Source: Caballeronia arvi
GTDB lineage: Bacteria > Pseudomonadota > Gammaproteobacteria > Burkholderiales > Burkholderiaceae
Assembly (NCBI RefSeq): GCF_001544695.2
Contig: NZ_FCOM02000024.1
Coordinates: 43,478-107,477 of the forward strand
Direction: 5' to 3'
DNA length: 64,000 nucleotides
Shown here: one piece after another, positions 1 through 6,589 of the stretch
How positions within the stretch are numbered: position 1 is the stretch's first letter
Layout: each line of letters starts with the position of its first letter
Made by a program: the position numbers and the translations under genes
The notes under the pieces: generated by a model
What the model saw: only the letters and a program-made list of their open reading frames with translations
The model's database searches: none
What the model was told of the DNA's origin: nothing

Positions 1-9
1 ACCTCCTCT
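1..9 (-). promoter_or_regulatory. Ribosome binding site of the next gene (probably exbD)
   Basis: Read on the minus strand these bases give AGAGGAGGT, a near-perfect Shine-Dalgarno sequence just after the exbB stop. A start codon would lie just outside the window. ExbD normally follows ExbB in this operon, so exbD is the expected gene, but none of it is visible. Confidence 0.5.
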
Positions 10-12
10 CGC

Positions 13-771
13 TTACGACGACGCGGACGCGCGCGTCGCGATCCGCAGGCTGTCGGCGTTGCCGTTCTTCGCGGGGCGCGTAGCCGAATTGAGCTTGGCG
101 CCGGTGACGAAGAAGGCGTGCAGGCCGTGCGCGAAGCGGTTCAGCTTCGTGACGATGCCCTTGTTCGCGCGGGTGAGCGCGTTGTAGCCGAGCACCGCCG
201 GAATCGCGACGAAGAGGCCGAACGCGGTCATGATGAGCGATTCGCCCACGGGACCGGCAACCTGATCGATCGAGGTCTGGCCGGTCGCGCCGATGGTCAG
301 GAGCGCGTGATAGATCCCCCACACCGTGCCGAAGAGACCGACGAACGGCGAAGTGGAACCGATCGACGCGAGCACCGCGAGGCCCGACTGCATGCGGCCG
401 ACGCCTTCGTCCATCACATCCTTGAGGCAGCGCGTGATCCAGTCCGACACGTCCATGCGGTCGTGCAGATGCGGCTGCGTCTGCGTGTGATGCTCGGCCG
501 CTTCCTGGCCGGCGAGCGCGAGCGCGAGAAACGGGTTGTCCGCCGGGCTCGACGACTGGCTGCCGAGCTTCTTGATGCCGTCATTGAAGTCGTCGGAGTG
601 CCAGAACGCCTGCTCGGCGTTCTTGGTCAGGCGCTTCAGGCGCACGACGTTCCACGCCTTCACGACGATCACCGTCCACGAAAGCACCGACATGATGACG
701 AGCGCGAGCGCGATGCCCCGCGTCACGAAGTCGCCTTGCGCCCAGACGTGCGCAATCCCGTAGTTTTCCAT
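13..771 (-). CDS. exbB: ExbB proton channel subunit (MotA/TolQ/ExbB family)
   Basis: This is the inner-membrane ExbB subunit, which with ExbD uses the proton gradient to energise TonB for uptake through outer-membrane receptors. The 252-residue product has a first membrane helix near residues 18-38 (GIALALVIMSVLSWTVIVV). The conserved MotA/TolQ/ExbB block follows near 130-215, including GLAVLASIGSTSPFVGLFGTVWGI in part and GPVGESLIMTAFGLFVAIPA, which forms helices two and three. The length fits ExbB rather than MotA. It lies 29 bases downstream of tonB on the same strand and is followed by a strong ribosome binding site, consistent with a tonB-exbB-exbD operon. TolQ is the main alternative, but the adjacent tonB makes ExbB much more likely. 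Confidence 0.93.
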   Translation of the reverse strand: MENYGIAHVWAQGDFVTRGIALALVIMSVLSWTVIVVKAWNVVRLKRLTKNAEQAFWHSDDFNDGIKKLGSQSSSPADNPFLALALAGQEAAEHHTQTQPHLHDRMDVSDWITRCLKDVMDEGVGRMQSGLAVLASIGSTSPFVGLFGTVWGIYHALLTIGATGQTSIDQVAGPVGESLIMTAFGLFVAIPAVLGYNALTRANKGIVTKLNRFAHGLHAFFVTGAKLNSATRPAKNGNADSLRIATRASASS

Positions 772-800
772 TTCTCTTTCCTTGTATCTAAAAAAACCGC

Positions 801-1532
801 TCAGTCGTTCAGACTGAAAACAAACGGCACCGTGGCGGTCGCGCGAATCGCTTCGCCATTTTCCTTATAGGGACTGCACGCGCTGCCGCGCACGGCGTCG
901 AGCGCCGCGTCGTCGAGGCGCGACGAGCCGCTGCTCTTTTGCAACGTGGCGTTCTCGATCTTGCCGGACAGACCCACCGTCAGACGGATGACCGCCGTGC
1001 CGGTTTCGCCACGGCGTTTCGCCATCGCCGGATAGTCTGGCTGCGCGATGTTACAACTCAGATGGGCGACGTTCTTCGGCGCGGCGAGATCCATGCTCGG
1101 CTTGCCGATGGCCGGCGCGGCGGGCGGCGGCGCGGGTTGCGGCGGAGCGGGCGGCGTAGGTTCGGGCGCGGGCGCGGCAATCTGCGATGGCGCTTCCGTC
1201 ACCGGCATCGGCGTGGGCTTCGGCTCGATTTTCGGTTTGACCTTCGGCTTGGGCTGCGGCTTCGGAACGGGCTGCGGAACCGGCTTGGGCGGCGGCGGCG
1301 TTTCCACAGCAACCGGCTGCGGCGCGGGCTGCGGCGTTTCGCTGATCAACTGCGCGGTGATCGACTTTGCTTCGATCGGGCGCGGCAGCGGCTCGTTGCG
1401 CATCGTCAGCGCGGCGCCCAGAAGCGCAACGTGGATCGCGACGACAGCGGCGCACGCCGCGATCACACGCGGATTGCCGTTGGATGCCTGTGCCGTCCGG
1501 AACGCGGCGGGAGAAGTGGTCGGGGACTGCAT
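801..1532 (-). CDS. tonB: Energy transducer TonB
   Basis: TonB spans the periplasm and transmits energy from ExbB/ExbD to TonB-dependent outer-membrane receptors. The 243-residue product has one N-terminal membrane anchor (VIAACAAVVAIHVALLGAAL, about 23-42). A long linker of Pro-Lys and Pro-Glu repeats follows at about 68-145. The globular TonB C-terminal domain covers about 155-243, with the typical YPAMAKRRGETGTAVIRL block and an FVFSLND end. No strong Shine-Dalgarno precedes the chosen ATG. It sits between bfd and exbB on the same strand and probably shares the Fur-like control region upstream of bfd. Confidence 0.93.
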   Translation of the reverse strand: MQSPTTSPAAFRTAQASNGNPRVIAACAAVVAIHVALLGAALTMRNEPLPRPIEAKSITAQLISETPQPAPQPVAVETPPPPKPVPQPVPKPQPKPKVKPKIEPKPTPMPVTEAPSQIAAPAPEPTPPAPPQPAPPPAAPAIGKPSMDLAAPKNVAHLSCNIAQPDYPAMAKRRGETGTAVIRLTVGLSGKIENATLQKSSGSSRLDDAALDAVRGSACSPYKENGEAIRATATVPFVFSLND

Positions 1533-1635
1533 TGTTATTGGTTGCGTGCGGTGCTGCGTGGGTGCTGGCTGAAAACGCTGCTTTCCATCTCGAAGTCGAA
1601 TGACGGCACAAGCGCGGTGCGGAAGAAACCAGACG

Positions 1636-1698
1636 TCATTTTCGGAAAATAAGCAGGGAAATAAACAGGGTGGTCACGAAACCGATCAGCAATTCCAT
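1636..1698 (-). CDS. Putative 20-residue membrane microprotein in the tonB operon
   Basis: This short frame encodes MELLIGFVTTLFISLLIFRK, then TGA. It begins five bases after a strong GGAGG on the minus strand, a better ribosome binding site than that of tonB or bfd. Almost the whole peptide is one hydrophobic helix ending in Arg-Lys, which suggests a single-pass inner-membrane peptide. It lies between bfd and tonB in the same direction, about 100 bases before tonB. I do not recognise a family. It could instead be a leader peptide that affects tonB translation, or chance. Nothing beyond the frame, the ribosome site and the hydrophobicity supports it. Confidence 0.5.
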   Translation of the reverse strand: MELLIGFVTTLFISLLIFRK

Positions 1699-1866
1699 CT
1701 TTCCCTCCAGGGGTAAGGGGTTGCGCGGCTGGCTAGAAGTGACCGGAGATTCGAAGGTAACCTGGCTTGCTGGAGGCAATCAAAACGACCAAACGACGCG
1801 GGCGGAAGCAGCGGGCGACGTCGGTTGAGGCGCGGACGCGGTGTTGGCCGCGCCGTGCGGGATGCT

Positions 1867-2103
1867 TCAGGCGGCCTTGCGTTCGTAGAACGTGAGCGGC
1901 GCGACCATTTCGCGTTGCTCGATTCCACAGCGCGACGCGCAGACGCCGCTTTCCATCATCACATCGCGCACGGTTGCCTCGCACTTGCCGCAGCACAGCG
2001 CCACGCCGAGCTCGAATTGCAGTTCGTCGAAGGAATCCATTCCATCGGCGATGGCGGCTCGGATCTTGCGGTCGGACACTGATTTGCAGACACAGACAAT
2101 CAT
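1867..2103 (-). CDS. bfd: Bacterioferritin-associated ferredoxin (Bfd)
   Basis: Bfd is a small [2Fe-2S] ferredoxin that reduces the iron core of bacterioferritin so that iron can be released to the cell. The 78-residue product shows the Fer2_BFD cysteine pattern: CVC at residues 4-6, and CCGKC about 32 residues later. The rest of the first 60 residues aligns with the family from memory. The last 18 residues (with APLTFYERKAA) are an extra tail. It is the first gene of a likely bfd-tonB-exbB operon, with a Fur-like box 27 bases upstream. Its partner gene bfr is nearby, separated by murI. Confidence 0.93.
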   Translation of the reverse strand: MIVCVCKSVSDRKIRAAIADGMDSFDELQFELGVALCCGKCEATVRDVMMESGVCASRCGIEQREMVAPLTFYERKAA

Positions 2104-2129
2104 GATCGTTCGCGATAGCTAGCGTTAAT

Positions 2130-2148
2130 GCGAATTATTATCATTCTA
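2130..2148 (-). promoter_or_regulatory. Fur-box candidate upstream of bfd
   Basis: On the minus strand the 19 bases TAGAATGATAATAATTCGC match the classical 19-base Fur consensus at 14 positions by hand alignment, including the uninterrupted core AATGATAAT. The site lies 27-45 bases upstream of the bfd start, within the expected promoter. Fur with iron would repress bfd, tonB and exbB here. The match is seen directly. Binding is inferred. Confidence 0.7.
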
Positions 2149-2236
2149 GATTGCCGTGTTTGCAAGCGGGGCTCGGTGTTTTTTGTAACAGAGCACGCAA
2201 GTTAGCGGGTTTATTGCTAGGAGCCTTGTCTGGCGG

Positions 2237-2267
2237 GCGAAAGCGCGCGGCGTGCGCGCGCCTTCGC
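2237..2267. terminator. GC-rich hairpin just after murI
   Basis: The two arms form a 12-pair stem with one mismatch and a five-base loop, starting 12 bases beyond the murI stop. There is no U-run after it on the minus strand, so it is not a standard intrinsic terminator. It may protect the mRNA end or assist termination. Confidence 0.35.
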
Positions 2268-2278
2268 GAAAGAAACCC

Positions 2279-3148
2279 TCAGACGATGTCGGGTTCAGTG
2301 AGGCGCGTGCGGCGCGAAGGGATGTCGACGTGCTCGACGGCAGCGTCGAGCTGAAGGAGGGAGGCCGCAAGCTGGCGCTGCGATTCGCCGTCGGCGGTGG
2401 AGCAAAAGCGCGGCAGGGAGTCCGGCGGCGCGGTGACATTCCTTAGCGCATGAGCGTCGAGCAGACGATCGAGCTGCCGCGCGATTGCGACGCTGGTATC
2501 GACGATCTGAAGCCGCTCGCCGGCGATCTCGCGAATCGCGCGATCGAGGAAAGGGTAGTGCGTGCAGCCGAGCACGAGCGTGTCGGCGTTGGCGTCGAGC
2601 ATCGGCGCAATATAGCTTTCGAGCAACGCCATCAGTGCGGGCGACGAGGTGTCGCAGCGCTCGACCGCCTGAACCAGCCCGTGGCCAGCCTGACAGATGA
2701 AACGGCAGTCGCCCGCGTAACGGTCGAGCAGCGACTGGAAGCGCGCAGAACGCAGCGTCACGGCGGTCGCCAGCACGCCGACCACGCGCGACGTTGACAG
2801 CGCCGCCGCCGGTTTCACGCCAGGCTCGACGCCGACGAGCGGAATCGGCAGCCGTTCGCGCACGAGCGCGATCGATTGCGCGGTCGCCGTATTGCACGCG
2901 ACGACGAGCGCCTTCGCCCCTTGTCCGACGAGCCATTCGCCGATCGCCATCGTGCGGTCGACGATGAAATCGTCGTCACGCTCGCCATAAGGTGCGTGAA
3001 GGGAATCGGCGACATAGATCAGCCGCTCGCGCGGCAACGTCGCGCGCACCGCGCGCAGCACCGACAGGCCGCCCAGGCCGGAATCGAAGATTCCGACCGG
3101 CGCAGTGCTCACGGGCGCATCGACGCGAAACTCGGCGTGTCCGGACAT
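2279..3148 (-). CDS. murI: Glutamate racemase
   Basis: MurI interconverts L- and D-glutamate and supplies the D-glutamate of peptidoglycan. The sequence carries the family landmarks: IGFDSGLGGLSVL-type start (GIFDSGLGGLSVLRAVR), DSLHAPYG, the first catalytic cysteine in VVACNTATA, and the second in LGCTHYPFL. The length of about 289 residues is slightly above the usual 265-285 because of an N-terminal extension. The ATG at 3148 was preferred; an in-frame GTG nine bases upstream is possible. The gene starts only 4-14 bases after the bfr stop, so the two are probably co-transcribed, an unusual pairing of cell-wall and iron-storage genes. Confidence 0.95.
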   Translation of the reverse strand: MSGHAEFRVDAPVSTAPVGIFDSGLGGLSVLRAVRATLPRERLIYVADSLHAPYGERDDDFIVDRTMAIGEWLVGQGAKALVVACNTATAQSIALVRERLPIPLVGVEPGVKPAAALSTSRVVGVLATAVTLRSARFQSLLDRYAGDCRFICQAGHGLVQAVERCDTSSPALMALLESYIAPMLDANADTLVLGCTHYPFLDRAIREIAGERLQIVDTSVAIARQLDRLLDAHALRNVTAPPDSLPRFCSTADGESQRQLAASLLQLDAAVEHVDIPSRRTRLTEPDIV

Positions 3149-3161
3149 ACGCGACACGGAA

Positions 3162-3638
3162 TTATTCGTGATCGCCCATCATGGTCTGCTGGTAGTTCTG
3201 GATGCCGACCTTGTCGATCAGATCCAGTTGCGTCTCCAGCCAGTCGATGTGTTCTTCGGTGTCGTGCAGGATCTTTTCGAAGATCTCGCGCGAGACGAAG
3301 TCGCGCACGGACTCGCAGTACGCGATGGCTTCCTTGCAGGTCGACTGCGAAATCTGCTCGAGCTTCAGGTCGCACTCGAGAATCTCCTTCGTCTCTTCGC
3401 CGATCAGGAGCTTGTGCAGATCCTGCAGGTTCGGCAGGCCGTCGAGCATGAACACGCGCTGAATCAGCCAGTCGGCGTGCTTCATCTCGCCGATCGATTC
3501 GTCGTACTCATGCTTGTTCAGCTTTTCGAGGCCCCAGTGCTGATACATCCGGGCGTGCAGGAAGTACTGATTGATCGCGGTCAGCTCGTTTTTCAACTGA
3601 GCGTTCAGAAATTCGATGACCTTTGCGTCGCCTTGCAT
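3162..3638 (-). CDS. bfr: Bacterioferritin
   Basis: Bacterioferritin forms a 24-subunit haem-containing shell that oxidises Fe(II) and stores iron. The 158-residue product has the normal length. All diiron ferroxidase ligands are visible at the canonical positions: Glu18, Glu51, His54 (in EMKHADW), Glu94, Glu127 and His130 (in HDTEEHIDWLE). Met52, the residue that ligates the bridging haem between two subunits, is also present. This marks it as a true bacterioferritin rather than a plain ferritin. A promoter candidate and a Fur-like box lie upstream, and murI follows after a few bases. Confidence 0.97.
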   Translation of the reverse strand: MQGDAKVIEFLNAQLKNELTAINQYFLHARMYQHWGLEKLNKHEYDESIGEMKHADWLIQRVFMLDGLPNLQDLHKLLIGEETKEILECDLKLEQISQSTCKEAIAYCESVRDFVSREIFEKILHDTEEHIDWLETQLDLIDKVGIQNYQQTMMGDHE

Positions 3639-3673
3639 GATTGTTCCTTGTTGTAACGTGGGGCACTGAGGGA

Positions 3674-3702
3674 AAGATAAACCTAGAGCGTGACAATGCC
3701 AA
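3674..3702 (-). promoter_or_regulatory. Sigma-70 promoter candidate of bfr
   Basis: On the minus strand TTGGCA is followed after 17 bases by TATCTT, a reasonable -35/-10 pair. The -10 is about 36 bases upstream of the bfr ATG. Confidence 0.5.
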
Positions 3703-3736
3703 GGTTGAGAAGAAATTCTTTGTTCCAGACAAAACT

Positions 3737-3755
3737 GAGAATGAAAATCCTTCTC
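3737..3755 (+). promoter_or_regulatory. Fur-box candidate upstream of bfr
   Basis: GAGAATGAAAATCCTTCTC matches the 19-base Fur consensus at 15 positions by hand and is itself a near-palindrome. It lies about 35 bases upstream of the predicted bfr -35 element, not over the promoter. That position would suit activation or relief of another repressor better than direct repression. This reading is inference. Confidence 0.55.
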
Positions 3756-3775
3756 GAATAACGTCTTTGCAAAGA

Positions 3776-3804
3776 AAAGAGCCGGGCAGTTTGCCCGGCT
3801 CTTT
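3776..3804 (-). terminator. Intrinsic terminator of the fumarase gene
   Basis: A perfect 13-pair stem (AAAGAGCCGGGCA and its complement) encloses a three-base loop. On the minus strand it is followed by a T-rich tail (TTTTCTTTG). It lies 36 bases beyond the fumarase stop. Confidence 0.85.
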
Positions 3805-3839
3805 CATCTTTAGCGTTATAAACCGCTATTGATCACGCT

Positions 3840-5363
3840 TCAAGCCGTTGCGACGGGGATCTTTCCGATTTTCGCCTGCCATTCGGCGGGACCGGTCTTG
3901 TGGACCGATGTTCCGGTCGAATCGACGGCAACCGTTACCGGCATGTCCTGCACGTCGAATTCGTAGATCGCTTCCATGCCGAGGTCTTCGAACGCGAGCA
4001 CCTTCGCTTCGCGGATTGCCTTCGATACGAGATACGCCGCGCCGCCGACCGCCATCAGATAGGCCGCGTTGTGCTTCTTGATCGCCTCGATCGCGACCGG
4101 TCCGCGCTCGGCCTTGCCGATCATCGAAATGAGGCCGGTCTGCGCGAGCATCATTTCCGTGAACTTGTCCATGCGCGTGGCCGTCGTCGGGCCTGCCGGA
4201 CCGACGGCTTCGTCGCGCACCGGATCGACCGGTCCGACGTAGTAGATCACGCGGTTCGTGAAATCGACGGGCAGCTTTTCGCCCTTGGCGAGCATGTCGG
4301 CGATGCGCTTGTGCGCCGCGTCGCGGCCCGTGAGCATCTTGCCCGACAGCAGCAGCGTCTGGCCCGGCTTCCACGACGCGACTTCTTCCGGCGTCAGCGT
4401 GTTCAGGTCGATGCGCTTGCTCGTCTCCGTGTTCGGCTGCCACGTGACCTTCGGCCATGCGTCGAGCGGCGGGGCGTCGAGCTTGGCTGCGCCCGTGCCG
4501 TCGAGCGTGAAGTGCGCGTGGCGCGTGGCAGCGCAGTTCGGGATGATCGCGATGGGCTTAGATGCCGCGTGCGTCGGCGCGGCCATGATCTTCACGTCGA
4601 GCACGGTTGCGAGACCGCCGAGACCCTGCGCGCCGATGCCGAGCGCGTTCACCTTCTCGTGCAGTTCCACGCGCAGTTCTTCGATCCAGTCCTGCGGGCC
4701 GCGCGCGATGATGTCCTGAATGTCGATCGGGTCCATCAGCGATTCCTTCGCCATGACCATCGCCTTTTCGGCCGTGCCGCCGATGCCGATGCCGAGCATG
4801 CCCGGCGGGCACCAGCCGGCGCCCATCGTCGGGACGGTCTTGAGAATCCAGTCGACGATGGAATCCGACGGGTTCAGCATCGCGAACTTCGACTTGTTCT
4901 CCGAGCCGCCGCCCTTGGCCGCGACCTGCACGTCGACCTTGTCGCCCGGCACGATCTCATAGTGGATCACGGCCGGCGTGTTGTCCTTCGTGTTCTTGCG
5001 GCCGCCTTCGGGCGGCGAGACGATCGACGCGCGCAGCACGTTGTCCGGGTTCAGGTAACCGCGGCGCACGCCTTCGTTGATCATGTCGGTGACGGACATC
5101 GTCGCGCCGTCCCATCGAACGTCCATGCCGACCTTCACGAACACCGTGACGATGCCCGTGTCCTGGCAGATCGGACGCTTGCCTTCGGCGCACATGCGGC
5201 TATTGGTCAGGATTTGTGCGATCGCGTCTTTCGCGGCGGGGCTCTCTTCCAGCTCGTAGGCGCGGCCGAGCGCCTGGATATAGTCGAGCGGATGGTAGCA
5301 GCTGATGTACTGCAGCGAATCGGCGATGCTCTGAATCAGGTCTTCCTGCTTGATGACGGTCAT
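3840..5363 (-). CDS. Class I fumarate hydratase ([4Fe-4S], FumA/FumB type)
   Basis: This enzyme hydrates fumarate to L-malate in the TCA cycle using an oxygen-sensitive [4Fe-4S] cluster. The 507-residue product matches the length of class I fumarases. The N-terminal alpha domain includes RPICQDTGIVTVFVKVG, which holds a cluster cysteine, and WCPPGMLGIGIGGTAEKA. NCAATRHAHF holds a second cysteine, and the C-terminal beta domain (about 330-500) includes GPTTATRMDKF. It ends at a clear terminator and begins 51 bases beyond the next gene on the same strand. Tartrate dehydratase uses similar domains, but that enzyme is usually two subunits; here both are fused, which supports fumarase. Confidence 0.95.
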   Translation of the reverse strand: MTVIKQEDLIQSIADSLQYISCYHPLDYIQALGRAYELEESPAAKDAIAQILTNSRMCAEGKRPICQDTGIVTVFVKVGMDVRWDGATMSVTDMINEGVRRGYLNPDNVLRASIVSPPEGGRKNTKDNTPAVIHYEIVPGDKVDVQVAAKGGGSENKSKFAMLNPSDSIVDWILKTVPTMGAGWCPPGMLGIGIGGTAEKAMVMAKESLMDPIDIQDIIARGPQDWIEELRVELHEKVNALGIGAQGLGGLATVLDVKIMAAPTHAASKPIAIIPNCAATRHAHFTLDGTGAAKLDAPPLDAWPKVTWQPNTETSKRIDLNTLTPEEVASWKPGQTLLLSGKMLTGRDAAHKRIADMLAKGEKLPVDFTNRVIYYVGPVDPVRDEAVGPAGPTTATRMDKFTEMMLAQTGLISMIGKAERGPVAIEAIKKHNAAYLMAVGGAAYLVSKAIREAKVLAFEDLGMEAIYEFDVQDMPVTVAVDSTGTSVHKTGPAEWQAKIGKIPVATA

Positions 5364-5414
5364 GGCGTAAGCTCAGGGGGGACGAAATTATGTGTAGGCG
5401 TTCTGGGCGACGCT

Positions 5415-6005
5415 TCACTCGATTGCGTTTCGGGGCGGCGAAAAAGATTCGTCGTGGAAATGGCGCGGATGCGTGTGCGTGGTCAACCGGTCCACGTACG
5501 CCATGATGAGCGCCGAGACGAGGAACGCGACGTGGATGATGACCTGCCACAACACGGTATGGAAAGTGTGCTGATCCGGGTTGATGAACGTTTTCAGCAG
5601 ATGGATCGACGAAATGCTGATGAGCGCCATCGAGAGCTTCACTTTCAGCACGCCCGCGTTGACGTGATCGAGCCATTCGGGTTCGTCGGGATGGCCTTCC
5701 ACGCCGAGCCGCGACACGAAAGTCTCATACCCGCCGACGATCACCATGATGAGCAGGTTCGAGATCATGACCACGTCGATCAGGCCGAGCACGACGAGCA
5801 TGATGTTGGTCTCGTCGAGCGTCATCGCGTGCGTGACGAGATGCCACACTTCCTTCAGGAACAGCACGACGTACACGGCTTGCGCGACGATCAGGCCCAG
5901 GTAAAGCGGCACCTGCAGCCAGCGGCTCATGAAGATGATTTTCGGCAGCGCTTTCATCGGGCCGGACGGCGAGGGCGAGGCGGAAGCATGCTTGGGAGCG
6001 GACAT
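5415..6005 (-). CDS. YqhA-type (UPF0114/TIGR00645) inner-membrane protein
   Basis: This protein belongs to a widespread membrane family of unknown function. From the ATG at 6005 it has 196 residues. There are about four hydrophobic segments: around residues 28-50 (WLQVPLYLGLIVAQAVYVVL), 65-90 (NIMLVVLGLIDVVMISNLLI), 130-150 and 160-180. The frame continues upstream to 6182, but that part is arginine-rich and has no membrane character, so I excluded it. It sits upstream of the fumarase gene on the same strand, 51 bases apart, and may share its transcript. No function can be stated from sequence. Confidence 0.85.
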   Translation of the reverse strand: MSAPKHASASPSPSGPMKALPKIIFMSRWLQVPLYLGLIVAQAVYVVLFLKEVWHLVTHAMTLDETNIMLVVLGLIDVVMISNLLIMVIVGGYETFVSRLGVEGHPDEPEWLDHVNAGVLKVKLSMALISISSIHLLKTFINPDQHTFHTVLWQVIIHVAFLVSALIMAYVDRLTTHTHPRHFHDESFSPPRNAIE

Positions 6006-6589
6006 GGGCGGCTTTTCAGTCGATGGTCGGACCGGAGATGATGACGGGCGAATATGACGAACCAAAACGTGCGATGCGCCGGCGAATGCGGAGAGAAACG
6101 CATTCGCGGTATCGGGAAGCCCGCTATTGTAGCGCGTCACCGCGCGTGCTTGCCGAAAGCTTTCGGAAAGCGCCGATGGCATGTCGAGTCAGGCGCGTAC
6201 GTCCAGGAACGTTACTGCCGACGTGCGACATCATCGCGATGAGTAAGAAAGCATCTCTGGATAACGCGCGGGGAGTTCAGTTACGATTGTGGGGCCGCAT
6301 TGCGGGAGCCGCGCCGACTTCGCGTATACCCCGTGCCGATCGGCTCCGGCACGTAAGAAGCGGGTAAGTTGACGGGCTTATCTTCAAATCATTGCAGGAT
6401 GGGCGCAGCAGGCGAATGTGCTGTGACATCTTCCGCGTCGCACGGGCGCGGTCATCATTATGGAGACACGGTCCGGAAGGGGAACGCTGCGCGTTGTCCG
6501 CTTTCGAACCTCATAACATGCGGCGCACGCGGCCCATTCAGCGACGCGCGCGCCGCCGGATTCTGGAAACACCATCAAAGGGGTTGTCG
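6006..6589. other. Divergent intergenic region between the YqhA-type gene and acs
   Basis: This 584-base region lies between two divergent genes and I see no convincing gene in it. It contains a -10-like TACAAT on the minus strand at 6126-6131, pointing toward the YqhA-type gene. A 14-base perfect palindrome lies at 6153-6166. TTGACG at 6368-6373 could be a -35 for acs, but I see no good -10 partner. Confidence 0.6.
6153..6166. promoter_or_regulatory. 14-base perfect palindrome, operator candidate
   Basis: CCGAAAGCTTTCGG equals its own reverse complement. It lies upstream of the TACAAT on the minus strand, about where a -35 element would be, so a dimeric repressor could bind here. No binding protein can be named. 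Confidence 0.35.

Noticed and set aside
3900..6041. A 713-codon open frame antisense to the fumarase and YqhA-type genes
   Set aside because: It mirrors real genes on the other strand, is dominated by Arg, His and Asp, and has no ribosome site. Long antisense frames are expected in GC-rich DNA.
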